Origin: Bacteroidota bacterium
GTDB taxonomy: Bacteria; Bacteroidota; Bacteroidia; Sphingobacteriales; Sphingobacteriaceae
DNA length: 64,000 bases
Direction of reading: 5' to 3'
Assembly (NCBI GenBank): GCA_013288685.1
Contig: JABDBM010000005.1
Coordinates: forward strand, 1-64,000
This document shows positions 8,015 to 16,167 of the stretch, one piece after another. The notes under the pieces were generated by a model. That model worked only from the letters and a program-made list of their open reading frames with translations, was not told where the DNA came from and did no database searches. How positions within the stretch are numbered: position 1 is the first letter of the stretch; each line of letters opens with the position of its first letter. The translations under genes were made by a program, and so were the position numbers.

Positions 8015-9013
8015 ATGAAAACAATATCAAACAATAAACCCTCCTTACTTCTATTAGTCATCGCTTTCGCCACCGTTTATATCGTGTGGGGATCAACCTA
8101 TTTTTTTATCGGCATGGCCGTGCATGGTTTCCCGCCAATGCTGATGGGAGCCTTGCGCTATTTTACCGCCGGCATATTATTATTAGGCTGGTGTTACCTT
8201 AAAGGCGATAAAATATGGGTACTCAAAAACATAATAACCTCGGCTGTAAGTGGTTTGCTGATGCTGTTTATAGCTACCGGCCTTATCATGTATGTAGAAA
8301 AAACCTTACCAAGCATCATCGTTGCCATTATGGTATCGGCCAACCCGGTATGGTTTGTGGTGTTAGACAGGGCCAACTGGAAAATTAATCTGAGTAATAA
8401 AAGTACTATTGCGGGTATTGTGCTGGGTTTTGCCGGGGTACTGCTGCTTTTTGGTGAAGCGGTAAGCAAAACTATTTCGGCTGGAATGGGCCATGGGCAA
8501 TTAGCGGGTTTGCTGCTGTTGCTGATCAGTCCTATAGCCTGGTGTGGCGGATCGTTATACTCCAAAAAACGTGGCAGTGATGCACCCGCACGTGTAAATA
8601 CTGCCTGGCAAATGATTATTGCCGGTTTAGCGTTTGTGCCCGCAAGCTTTGTTCGTCAGGAATATGCTTCATTTCATATTAGCCAGGTGCCCGTACAGGC
8701 ATGGATGGCATTGGGCTATTTAATTGTATTTGGCTCCATAGCTGCCTTTAGCGCTTATGTGTGGCTGTTATCGGTAAAACCCGCAACGCAGGTGAGTACA
8801 CACTCTTATATCAATCCGGTTATTGCCGTGTTATTAGGAGTTTTGTTTGGTGGAGAAAGCTTTTCGGGCCTGCAATTTGTAGGGCTGCTGGTTATTTTAT
8901 TGAGTGTGCTGCTGGTTAATATTACCAAATACGCTTTTAAAAAGCCGAAAATAAAGCTGCCGGAATTGAGTATCAATAAACCGGTTTGTTACGAAGCCGG
9001 GGGCAAGTGTTAA
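8015..9013 (+). CDS. EamA/DMT family metabolite exporter
   Basis: The 332-residue inner-membrane transporter has ten predicted helices in two EamA halves. The first half starts with the family-typical YIVWGSTYFFIGMAV; the second ends with GSIAAFSAYVWLL and an INPVIAVLLGVLFGGE segment. Family members export amino acids or other small metabolites (YedA/RhaT-like); the substrate is unknown here. The location next to doxX and a MocR regulator suggests an amine, amino acid or vitamin-B6-related compound. The stop codon overlaps the convergent hypothetical gene by 4 bases. Confidence 0.88.
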   Translation: MKTISNNKPSLLLLVIAFATVYIVWGSTYFFIGMAVHGFPPMLMGALRYFTAGILLLGWCYLKGDKIWVLKNIITSAVSGLLMLFIATGLIMYVEKTLPSIIVAIMVSANPVWFVVLDRANWKINLSNKSTIAGIVLGFAGVLLLFGEAVSKTISAGMGHGQLAGLLLLLISPIAWCGGSLYSKKRGSDAPARVNTAWQMIIAGLAFVPASFVRQEYASFHISQVPVQAWMALGYLIVFGSIAAFSAYVWLLSVKPATQVSTHSYINPVIAVLLGVLFGGESFSGLQFVGLLVILLSVLLVNITKYAFKKPKIKLPELSINKPVCYEAGGKC

Positions 9014-9474
9014 ATCTCGCCGGGCTTTTTAAAAATATTATCTTTCGAAGCACTTATTCCCATGGATGGTATGGTATACACTTTCAGGCGGCTAAATTTT
9101 TCAATTTCACTTAAAATGGTGAAGGCTAATTGGCGGAAAGGCATATACTCATACCACCCATCTTCCTGCAAATGACTATAAATATTTTCGAGGCGATGGC
9201 GGTTCACAGGTTTTATATCCCAGGGCAATTCAAAATTGCGGGCCAGTTCCTTCCACTCCAAAAAAGTTGCGCGGTCGTTTTTTGCGAAAAATGAGATATA
9301 GATATTGAGATCGGGGTTGGAGATATTAAGGGTTAACAAATCTTCCATCAGTTCTATTTGTACCGGCTGTATACTTCCTGCCAATACAACCTCCAAACGG
9401 TTTCTTAGAAAATTAATATCGGCGTTGCTGCCGTCTTCAGTAATTCCCAAAAAAACAAAAAGAGAAGTCCTCAT
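9010..9474 (-). CDS. Conserved-looking hypothetical protein
   Basis: The 154-residue product is soluble, without signal peptide or membrane helix. I do not recognise the family. The frame is complete, codon use resembles the neighbours, and the gene overlaps eamA tail to tail by 4 bases. The sequence has mixed alpha/beta character (IYISFFAKNDRATF, RHRLENIYSHLQEDGWYEY). It is separated by 59 bases from the PIG-L gene, which lies upstream of no shared promoter that I can see. Confidence 0.65.
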   Translation of the reverse strand: MRTSLFVFLGITEDGSNADINFLRNRLEVVLAGSIQPVQIELMEDLLTLNISNPDLNIYISFFAKNDRATFLEWKELARNFELPWDIKPVNRHRLENIYSHLQEDGWYEYMPFRQLAFTILSEIEKFSRLKVYTIPSMGISASKDNIFKKPGEI

Positions 9475-9533
9475 ACTATAAATTAAAAGGCTTAGGATAT
9501 AAATTTACAATTTTTTTAAAGTATAACAGCATT

Positions 9534-10316
9534 TTACAATCCAACAATGGTAGCCCGCACTTGTTCTGTTTTAAAATGAATAAAAGCTTCGGCAGCTTTT
9601 ACACCAGCTTCTAAACCTCTGAATTCTTCCAGCGGCTTAAAGTAATCGTTATACGTATTTATTGGGTCCTGTGTTTTGTGGGCAAACATGGCTGCTTTTT
9701 TTCTTTCGCGCAGGGCGGTAATATCCACATAGTCGGTAGGGACAAAGCCCATAGTCTCCACGCCGGTGTTTACTTCGTAAAAATAGAGGTGAAAAGCGCG
9801 CGCCGATTTCACCCAGGCAGTTAAGGCTAACATACCTGTAACCTGGTGGTCGGGATGCCCGTCAACAGGCCATTGGGCAAATACGATATCGGGGTTTAAC
9901 GCCAATAGCATTTTGCCAATCTTCTCATTTTGTGTTTTGTTCAGTTCGGTGTTTCCATCAATTTGCCCGGCAAATTGTGGCGTGGCGTTTAATATTTTGC
10001 AGGCTGTTTCGGCTTCTTTGGTGCGCGCTGCAGCCATTGCTTCGTAGGTTACTTTTGGGTCGCTGGCCTCGCCGCGGGTAAGGTATAAAAAGGTAACCTG
10101 GTGCCCGGCATCGCTGTATTTGGCCATGGTGCCACCGCAACCAAACTCAGGGTCGCCGGGGTGGGCACCAAGACAAACGATGTGCAGTTTTTTATCAGCT
10201 GCATTTGATTTGGCAGTCTTATGTGCCATTCCGGTCATGGGCGCTATAGCGATGCCGCCTAAAGCCATTGCGGAACGCTTGATAAAATCGCGCCTTGCAG
10301 GTTTCTTTTTTTCCAT
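9534..10316 (-). CDS. Tat-exported PIG-L family deacetylase
   Basis: The 260-residue zinc-dependent N-deacetylase acts on GlcNAc-type substrates. A twin-arginine signal (RRDFIKR) at the N terminus predicts folded export to the periplasm. The metal motif is present as AHPGDPEFGCGG, a variant of AHPDDxE with Gly in place of the first Asp of DD, and HPDH supplies the later ligand. The Gly substitution is unusual because that Asp is the proposed general base; the following DPE still provides acidic residues. A phrase-repeat element separates it from the downstream-oriented serine hydrolase. Confidence 0.85.
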   Translation of the reverse strand: MEKKKPARRDFIKRSAMALGGIAIAPMTGMAHKTAKSNAADKKLHIVCLGAHPGDPEFGCGGTMAKYSDAGHQVTFLYLTRGEASDPKVTYEAMAAARTKEAETACKILNATPQFAGQIDGNTELNKTQNEKIGKMLLALNPDIVFAQWPVDGHPDHQVTGMLALTAWVKSARAFHLYFYEVNTGVETMGFVPTDYVDITALRERKKAAMFAHKTQDPINTYNDYFKPLEEFRGLEAGVKAAEAFIHFKTEQVRATIVGL

Positions 10317-10320
10317 GGAT

Positions 10321-10439
10321 TGAGGCAGTTGATTAAGTTGATTTACTGAGTGGTTGATTGGGTTAAGAAATGGTACCTCACAAACTTAATCAACTTATTC
10401 AACTCAATCAACTTAATCCAACCCAATCAACTCACCTCA
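10321..10439. repeat. Inverted repeat built from an AATCAACTT phrase
   Basis: The gap between the PIG-L and serine hydrolase genes is filled by imperfect repeats of GTTGATTAA on the left arm and TTAATCAAC on the right arm. The outer ends are TGAGG and CCTCA. The right arm reaches into the last codons of the serine hydrolase. The arms can pair into a long imperfect hairpin. Confidence 0.6.
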
Positions 10440-11952
10440 CTCCCAACCGCAACAACGCCTTTTTCCCCTCTTCGTTACCCGGCCATAAAACAATAGACCT
10501 CCGGTACATCGCAATAGCTTCTTCCTTTTTGCCGTTGCGCTCCAGTGCATCCGCATAGCTATCATAAGTGTTACCGCTGTTTGGATAGAGCAATGTGTTT
10601 AGCTTAAAAACTTCAAGTGCGTACGTTTTATATTGCAGCGAGGGGGCAGCAAGCAGATCGAACCCTAAATGGTTCATTTCCATTTCGTCCATATAGTAGT
10701 TTGTGGTATCGCTTTTCAGCTCATTGAATTTGACCGCTGCATAATCTATCCCTTTATTTACCAGCGTTTCGCCATACACCCGCACCAACGATTGCCTTAC
10801 TTCTATCTTTTGCGGTGGCAACCCGTTCAGGATATTGGATATGGAAACCATGGGCTGCAAGGGAGCGTTATCTGTGTTGTCGTAAAAAATGATGGTTTGT
10901 CTTTTCTCGAGGTTACGATGCAGGAAGGTGGTTAACCCTACAATATGCCCGTCGTGAAAGGCAAATTTGGTAAAGGGCTCGGTTTTGTTGTTATAGGTGC
11001 TCCAACCCAACCCGTACGACCTGGTGCTGCTGCCCTGGTGAAAAACTTTGCCATTGTTAAGCGTTACCGGTGTAAACGCTATTTTCATTAAATCGGCATT
11101 GATCAGTTTGCCGGCAGCTAATGTATTGTCGAAATTAAACAGATCCTGTAAAGTGCTTATAACATTGCCCGGTCCGTAAATAGCGCCCAAATTATAATAA
11201 GTATTATATTGGTGATGGTCCAGTGAATCGACATTTTGCCGGGTAGTGGTGTACATTGAAGTGTAGGTATAGCGTATGGTATTAGCCATGTTTGCGGATC
11301 TTAGATAGGTGTGGGGCATGTTAGCCGGCAAAAAAATGTTCTTTTTCAGATAGGCAGCAAACGGCATCTTGCTCACCTTTTCAACCAGCATAGCCAGCAC
11401 CATGTAGTTGGCATTGTTATAACCCCAATTGTCGCCGGGTTGATAGTATAAGGGTAGTTTCAATTGCACCAATTGCGCATAGGCACTTTCATTGCTTACC
11501 GGCTCATCCGGATGTGCTTTAATATAATCAGCTTCGTATCGTTCCAGAACCGGCAGGCCCGAGGTGTGATTTAACAAGTGCTTTATGGTTACTGTGGGGT
11601 ATGGAAAGTCGGGCAGATATTTTGCGCAGACGTCATCCAGTTTTATTTTGCCTTTTTGAACTAACTGCAAAACTGCGATGGCTGTAAACGGCTTTGACAG
11701 CGACGCCAGGTTAAAATGTGTAGTATCTGAATTTGGAATGCGATGGGCCGCATCCAAATAGCCGATGGATTTTTTATAAATGATTCTCCCGTCTTCGGCA
11801 ACCAAAACACTGCCATTAAATAAGTGGTGATTGGCTAAGGTGGTCAACAGGGAATCAATCCGGCTGTTTCTGTTTTGGGCAATAACCGGCTGGTTTATTA
11901 ATAATACAAATAGCAAAAGCGATAGCCTGCCGCAATTAATTTTTCTTTTCAT
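10432..11952 (-). CDS. Secreted class C beta-lactamase-like serine hydrolase with C-terminal TPR-like region
   Basis: The 506-residue product has a signal peptide ending near VIAQ. The beta-lactamase/DD-peptidase fold follows, with Ser84-Leu-Ser-Lys87 (SxxK), a YNN tyrosine motif and an HDG motif in place of KTG. The last 100 residues look like helical repeats (SYADALERNGKKEEAIAMYRRS). Members are esterases, D-peptidases or of unknown substrate; true beta-lactamase activity is not implied. It is divergent from blaI-blaR1 and one of two identical palindromes lies 41 bases ahead of its ATG. Control by the neighbouring BlaI is therefore likely. Confidence 0.85.
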   Translation of the reverse strand: MKRKINCGRLSLLLFVLLINQPVIAQNRNSRIDSLLTTLANHHLFNGSVLVAEDGRIIYKKSIGYLDAAHRIPNSDTTHFNLASLSKPFTAIAVLQLVQKGKIKLDDVCAKYLPDFPYPTVTIKHLLNHTSGLPVLERYEADYIKAHPDEPVSNESAYAQLVQLKLPLYYQPGDNWGYNNANYMVLAMLVEKVSKMPFAAYLKKNIFLPANMPHTYLRSANMANTIRYTYTSMYTTTRQNVDSLDHHQYNTYYNLGAIYGPGNVISTLQDLFNFDNTLAAGKLINADLMKIAFTPVTLNNGKVFHQGSSTRSYGLGWSTYNNKTEPFTKFAFHDGHIVGLTTFLHRNLEKRQTIIFYDNTDNAPLQPMVSISNILNGLPPQKIEVRQSLVRVYGETLVNKGIDYAAVKFNELKSDTTNYYMDEMEMNHLGFDLLAAPSLQYKTYALEVFKLNTLLYPNSGNTYDSYADALERNGKKEEAIAMYRRSIVLWPGNEEGKKALLRLGVR

Positions 11953-11992
11953 GATGATAATTTTTTGAAATAAAATGAGTTTTAAACTTTAA

Positions 11993-12010
11993 ATAAGAAA
12001 TATTTCTTAT
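11993..12010. promoter_or_regulatory. BlaI-type operator, copy 1
   Basis: ATAAGAAATATTTCTTAT is a perfect 18-bp palindrome, identical to a second copy at 12066-12083. It is the copy nearer to the serine hydrolase gene. Both copies continue with GTTT on the plus strand. The two centres are 73 bases apart, about seven helical turns. Confidence 0.75.
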
Positions 12011-12058
12011 GTTTATTGCTTTGTTGACCAGTTAACTGCGGCAATTGTAAATAAAAAA

Positions 12059-12088
12059 TTTGGAGATAAGAAATATTTCTTATGTTTG
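12059..12088 (+). promoter_or_regulatory. blaI promoter with operator copy 2 inside it
   Basis: TTTG (12059-12062) and TATGTTTG (12081-12088) are 18 bases apart and match the -33/-7 consensus. The second 18-bp palindrome (12066-12083) fills the spacer, so repressor binding would block the promoter. The predicted start lies within a few bases of the blaI ATG at 12093, suggesting a leaderless or nearly leaderless message. Confidence 0.7.
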
Positions 12089-12092
12089 TATT

Positions 12093-12494
12093 ATGAAAGT
12101 TAAAAAAGACAAAGGATCGTCCACGGAACCCACCAAATCGGAACTGGAAATATTACAGGTATTGTGGCAGTTCGGCCCGCAGACGGCGCGTTTTATTAAT
12201 GATCACCTGAATAAGGAAAAACGTGAGGTAATCTATATGTCGACCTTAAAGCTAATGCAGATAATGGTGGAAAAAGGTTTCCTGAAAAAGGACGAAAGCC
12301 AGATGGCGCATATTTACCGGGCAGCGGTTGAAGAGGGGAAAACAAAAAGCATGCTGCTGGATAAGGTAGTGGATACGCTGTTTAACGGCTCGGCGGGTAG
12401 CCTGATGATGCAGCTACTGGGTAACAAAAAGCTATCGCCGCAGGAGATGGAAGAATATAAAGAACTGATTAAAAAAATTGACGAAAAACCATAA
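12093..12494 (+). CDS. BlaI/MecI/CopY family transcriptional repressor
   Basis: The 133-residue winged-helix repressor has the family opening TKSELEILQVLWQFGPQTAR and a dimerisation helix after about residue 75. Proteolysis by a partner M56 peptidase inactivates such repressors. The frame is open from a TTG at 12060, but the ATG at 12093 gives the standard N terminus and lies just behind the promoter. The stop is 4 bases before the M56 gene. Operator palindromes on both sides indicate self-control and control of the divergent serine hydrolase. Confidence 0.92.
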   Translation: MKVKKDKGSSTEPTKSELEILQVLWQFGPQTARFINDHLNKEKREVIYMSTLKLMQIMVEKGFLKKDESQMAHIYRAAVEEGKTKSMLLDKVVDTLFNGSAGSLMMQLLGNKKLSPQEMEEYKELIKKIDEKP

Positions 12495-12498
12495 TGCC

Positions 12499-14337
12499 AT
12501 GAATACTTCATTTTTAGCGCCATATATTTCGGACAATACCATTAAAGCCATCAGCTGGACAATGATCCATTCGCTATGGATTGGCTTAGTCATTGCCCTG
12601 TTAACAGGATTGCTGATAACCTTTAGCCGGAAAGCTACCGCCGACTTGCGTTACCGTTTGCTTTGTGGCTTGCTGGTGATTTTTATTATCGCTGTTGGTA
12701 TTACTTTTTATATTGAACTGGGAAAATCAACAGGAGTAAACGAAGGAACAGCAACCACAATTACAAATAACCACCCTGTAAAAGCCATTGTCGCACCGGC
12801 TAATTTTATACCGGCGCAGCAACGCCTCGTGAGCAAGGTTACGGCATTTATTGACCGGCAATTGGATGTGCTGTTTTTAATATGGTTGCTTTTCTTCGCG
12901 ATGAAGAGCTTAAAGATGATGGGCGGATTATGGTATATCCAAAGAATACGACGTCGCAAAATATCGGCTGTTGGCAAAGATATCAAACTTAAGCTCACCC
13001 TATTTGCCGAAAGGATGGGGATAAAGCGAAAAGTGGATTTGCTATATTCTGAATTGGTTAAAGTACCGGTAGCTGTAGGCTGGCTTAAACCGGTGATACT
13101 ATTGCCCGCTGGTATTTTTTTACAGCTAACCCCCGAACAAATTGACAGCGTCTTATTGCACGAACTGGCTCATATCCGCCGCCGCGATTACCTCGTTAAT
13201 ATGCTGCAGGGTTTGGCTGAAGCTGTTTTCTTTTTTAACCCTGCATTGTTGTGGTTGTCGTCGCTCATCCGTGCCGAAAGGGAGGCTTGTTGTGATGATA
13301 TGGTATTGTGCCGCACCAGCCGGAAGGCAAACTACCTGGAGGCCCTGCTGGCTTTCGGGATGATGAATGGCAATCAAACTAACCTGGCGATGAGTTTAGG
13401 CTCGGGAAACGAGTTAAAAAACAGGCTAAAAAGGATGGTGAACCAGGAAAACGAAAAACTAAGCATAACAGAACGGGCAGTTTTAATAACAGGGTTACTG
13501 TTGTTAACAATTTTTACCATACTACCAAAAGCCGATCAGGCAGCAAAGCACATTGCCCGCGGGTTTGTGAACAGCTTTGTGCCCTCAACTAAAAAGGCTG
13601 TTGATGCTGCTTCGGCATCCGAAAACCGAAAAGCTTCTGCGAATCTGCGAAAGCGTAAGGAAGTGGATACCACATCAAAACGGGATACGGTTATCCGATT
13701 TACCAGTGTGCTGTTTAAACAAAACGATGCCGACATAGCCAATGCCGATATGAGCGCAATGGACGATAAAGGAAATATATATCACCTAATTGTTGCTGAT
13801 AATAAGTTAACCAGCCTTGAAATAAACAATATAAAAGTAATAGACAGCCAACTGCCTGGATATGAATACATGGTTAGGCAGATTGACAGAGAACTGGCAA
13901 TGAAAAAGCGCGTAAGAGAGCAGGATAATGCCGGATTAAAAGCAACATCGCCGGCTGCCAAATTTAAGGGCACTGTGCCACCGGCAGACCAGCCTTTTGT
14001 AAAAAAGTGGAGAACTGGCGATCCTGAACCGAAATTTATGATGGCCGGGGCAAAGCCTGTAAAAAAATATCACGATAATACTGAAATAACAGCCGACCAA
14101 CAACGCGCACGCGGTGTAATAGCCGCCCTGGTATCCGAAAAGATTATAGCAAGCCCTGCAGAGCTGCAATGGTTTGGCCTGAGCGACACCGAACTGGTTG
14201 TTAATGGCCAAAAGCAACCAGAAGCGCTGCATCAAAAGCTTAAAGAACAGTATGGTATAAAACCGCAATACGGGCTGTACTATGGGCCGGTTAAAATGTA
14301 TGGGACGGGGGTGTTTTTGGATAGGGGGGATTTGTAA
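12499..14337 (+). CDS. BlaR1-like M56 family membrane metallopeptidase
   Basis: The 612-residue product has four N-terminal membrane helices. The zinc site is His221-Glu-Leu-Ala-His225 (HELAHIRRRD), with a downstream EREACCDDM segment giving the third ligand, and a final helix lies near residue 330. In classical BlaR1 the extracellular C-terminal domain is a penicillin-binding sensor. Here the 280-residue C-terminal part shows no SxxK site or PBP similarity and contains a Lys/Arg-rich stretch, so the signal is probably different. It follows blaI by 4 bases and would cleave that repressor. The ATG at 12499 is chosen over an upstream TTG. Confidence 0.88.
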   Translation: MNTSFLAPYISDNTIKAISWTMIHSLWIGLVIALLTGLLITFSRKATADLRYRLLCGLLVIFIIAVGITFYIELGKSTGVNEGTATTITNNHPVKAIVAPANFIPAQQRLVSKVTAFIDRQLDVLFLIWLLFFAMKSLKMMGGLWYIQRIRRRKISAVGKDIKLKLTLFAERMGIKRKVDLLYSELVKVPVAVGWLKPVILLPAGIFLQLTPEQIDSVLLHELAHIRRRDYLVNMLQGLAEAVFFFNPALLWLSSLIRAEREACCDDMVLCRTSRKANYLEALLAFGMMNGNQTNLAMSLGSGNELKNRLKRMVNQENEKLSITERAVLITGLLLLTIFTILPKADQAAKHIARGFVNSFVPSTKKAVDAASASENRKASANLRKRKEVDTTSKRDTVIRFTSVLFKQNDADIANADMSAMDDKGNIYHLIVADNKLTSLEINNIKVIDSQLPGYEYMVRQIDRELAMKKRVREQDNAGLKATSPAAKFKGTVPPADQPFVKKWRTGDPEPKFMMAGAKPVKKYHDNTEITADQQRARGVIAALVSEKIIASPAELQWFGLSDTELVVNGQKQPEALHQKLKEQYGIKPQYGLYYGPVKMYGTGVFLDRGDL

Positions 14338-14397
14338 AAAGTCCGTAAAATATGCAATCAGCTTTTTTAACAATTATCATAGAAAACAAAATAAAAT

Positions 14398-14856
14398 TTA
14401 AGGATGCACAATAGCCCAGCCGTCATAGTGCCGCAATATAATTTCGCCATTGCCGCTGGGTACATACGATATAAAAGGGAATAAATCGTTTTTGTCGATA
14501 TTCCGTTCGCGCACTGTATTGCTGCATTGGGCCAAAATAACGCCCTTATCCTGCAGGTCTTTTAGTTGTTGTTCAAATATTCCGCTTTTCATATAAACTG
14601 CAACGCCATCACCAAAGCAAATGAGCTCAATATGCAGCTTGTCTTTTAACCGGGGATCATTTAGGGCATTGGCTATATTACGCAGTGTACCTTTTATCTT
14701 TTTTTCATCGCCCGAGTTTATTACATATAAAGCGTCGTAATGGTTCAGTTTAGCCGTTGCTCCGGTAAATGCCGCCGGATCAGTTTGCGCAATGGCGGGT
14801 TTTGCCACGGTCAGCAACGCGAACGCTGTTAAAATAAAGGCGTACTTTTTCATCAT
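14398..14856 (-). CDS. Periplasmic DsrE/DsrF-like family protein
   Basis: The 152-residue product has a signal peptide (AKPAIAQ). The mature part resembles the DsrE-like fold: HIELICFGDGVAVYMK, a helix, then GVILAQCSNTVRERNI. The Cys in AQCSNT is at the position where DsrE proteins carry the sulfur-binding cysteine. Such proteins bind or relay sulfane sulfur. It lies 9 bases downstream of a TsdA-like cytochrome on the same strand, which supports a joint role in periplasmic sulfur chemistry. Confidence 0.8.
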   Translation of the reverse strand: MMKKYAFILTAFALLTVAKPAIAQTDPAAFTGATAKLNHYDALYVINSGDEKKIKGTLRNIANALNDPRLKDKLHIELICFGDGVAVYMKSGIFEQQLKDLQDKGVILAQCSNTVRERNIDKNDLFPFISYVPSGNGEIILRHYDGWAIVHP

Positions 14857-14865
14857 GTTATTATT

Positions 14866-15888
14866 TCAGGATTTTTTAATTGGTTCTTTCTGCGCGTCTT
14901 TTATTGGCTTAAACGGTCCAAATTTATGCTGTTGTTCGCTGAATTTGTCGGCATAGGGGCCGAAAGGAAAATCAATGGGTTTATTTTTCAGGTCTGCCCA
15001 ATCCTGGTGCTGGTCTTTATGCGGACGGGGCTGTGAATTTACAAAAGCGGCTACATTCCAGGCTTCCTCGTTAGTTAAAGCGGGCGACCGGTACGTTGCG
15101 CCAAAGGGCATATTATTTTTTACAAAACCGGCGAAATTACCCAGGCGATATAGCCCAGCGCCGTCGTTATAGCTGTGTTTGCCCCATAGCGGTGGGTAGG
15201 TGTATGATTTTTTATCTGCGGCAAGCAAGCCGCCGCCATCGGCGCCATGGCAGCTTTGGCACTTGGCAACAAAAACCATTTTTCCTTTTGCAGGATCGGC
15301 AGCTACCGGCAAAAAAGGTAATTTTTCGCTTGCATTGCCAAACAGTTTTTGTCCCTTTTTAACATCCTGACCAATCCATTTCATATAGGCCAGCATGGCC
15401 CTTACCTCGCGGCCGTTGGTATCCGGTACGGTTCCGTTTAAACTGCGGTTAAAACATTCGGCAATGCGTTGCGATGCCGGTGAAATATTATTGCTGCGCG
15501 GACTAAACTTTGGGTAAGTACTGATAAAACTGCCGTAATTATTGGCAAAAAGCTTGCTGCCGCCATCCAGGTGGCAGTTTTGACAATTCATGCCGTTAGA
15601 TATTTGGGCAACACTGCCCTTCGGTCCGAAGTAATTGGAGGTATGTGCCAATAATTCGCGGCCGTAACGGATCATGGCGCCAGCTTTTCCGGCGGGAATA
15701 GCGGATGTATCGGGGGCTTTCCAGGCGACCAAAACCGGCTTTGTTTTTGAGGTTGCCGATGATGTTGCGGCTGCGGTACCAGCGTTTGTGTGGGTTGAAC
15801 TTAGAGGTGCATGGCTAAAAAACACGATAACCAGGATTGCTAAACAACCCAGTGCAGCAAGAACAATATATAAAGTATTTCGCGACAT
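14866..15888 (-). CDS. tsdA: Dihaem cytochrome c, thiosulfate dehydrogenase (TsdA) family
   Basis: The 340-residue product has an N-terminal membrane anchor (residues 7-25) and two haem c sites, Cys102-Gln-Asn-Cys-His106 and Cys210-Gln-Ser-Cys-His214. TsdA oxidises two thiosulfates to tetrathionate, or the reverse. The segment AECFNRSLNG (Cys145) matches the region that supplies the unusual Cys ligand of haem 1 in TsdA. A DsrE-like protein is encoded 9 bases downstream. The direction of the reaction cannot be decided from sequence; SoxA-type or other c-type electron carriers are weaker alternatives. Confidence 0.82.
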   Translation of the reverse strand: MSRNTLYIVLAALGCLAILVIVFFSHAPLSSTHTNAGTAAATSSATSKTKPVLVAWKAPDTSAIPAGKAGAMIRYGRELLAHTSNYFGPKGSVAQISNGMNCQNCHLDGGSKLFANNYGSFISTYPKFSPRSNNISPASQRIAECFNRSLNGTVPDTNGREVRAMLAYMKWIGQDVKKGQKLFGNASEKLPFLPVAADPAKGKMVFVAKCQSCHGADGGGLLAADKKSYTYPPLWGKHSYNDGAGLYRLGNFAGFVKNNMPFGATYRSPALTNEEAWNVAAFVNSQPRPHKDQHQDWADLKNKPIDFPFGPYADKFSEQQHKFGPFKPIKDAQKEPIKKS

Positions 15889-16061
15889 TTTGATGAAGGC
15901 ATTATCCCGCCAAGGTTGACCGGTTTAAAAATGTTGGATTAAGGTAGGGATAATTTTCGAAGATTGTAAAGTATTCTCATTTCCCAATCGTCTTCCCCAA
16001 AACAAAAAGCAGCATTCGCGGTAATTAATTTTATAAAAAATAATAAAACCGCCCCCTTGTT

Positions 16062-16077
16062 AATCAATCGATTGATT
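16062..16077. promoter_or_regulatory. TetR-type operator, copy 1
   Basis: AATCAATCGATTGATT is a perfect 16-bp palindrome 70 bases upstream of a close relative at 16132-16147. A half site (AATCAAGCG) lies between them at 16091-16099. Confidence 0.6.
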
Positions 16078-16126
16078 TTTTACTGCAGTAAATCAAGCGG
16101 TTACAGAATATGACAAATGAATTATA

Positions 16127-16154
16127 TTGTCAATCAATCGCTTGATTAACTTTG
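16127..16154 (+). promoter_or_regulatory. Promoter of the efflux operon with TetR-type operator copy 2
   Basis: TTG (16127-16129) and TAACTTTG (16147-16154) are spaced by 17 bases. The palindrome AATCAATCGCTTGATT (16132-16147) fills the spacer, so the bound repressor would block polymerase. The predicted start is about 8-10 bases before the ATG at 16168. Confidence 0.65.
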
Positions 16155-16167
16155 TTCTGTGATAACA

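Noticed and set aside
10321-10439. CRISPR-like array of AATCAACTT units
   Set aside because: Units are short, uneven and without unique spacers, and both orientations occur. No cas genes are present.
10432-11952. Antibiotic-resistance beta-lactamase
   Set aside because: The KTG motif is replaced by HDG and a TPR-like tail is present, so the wider serine-hydrolase family is the safer call.
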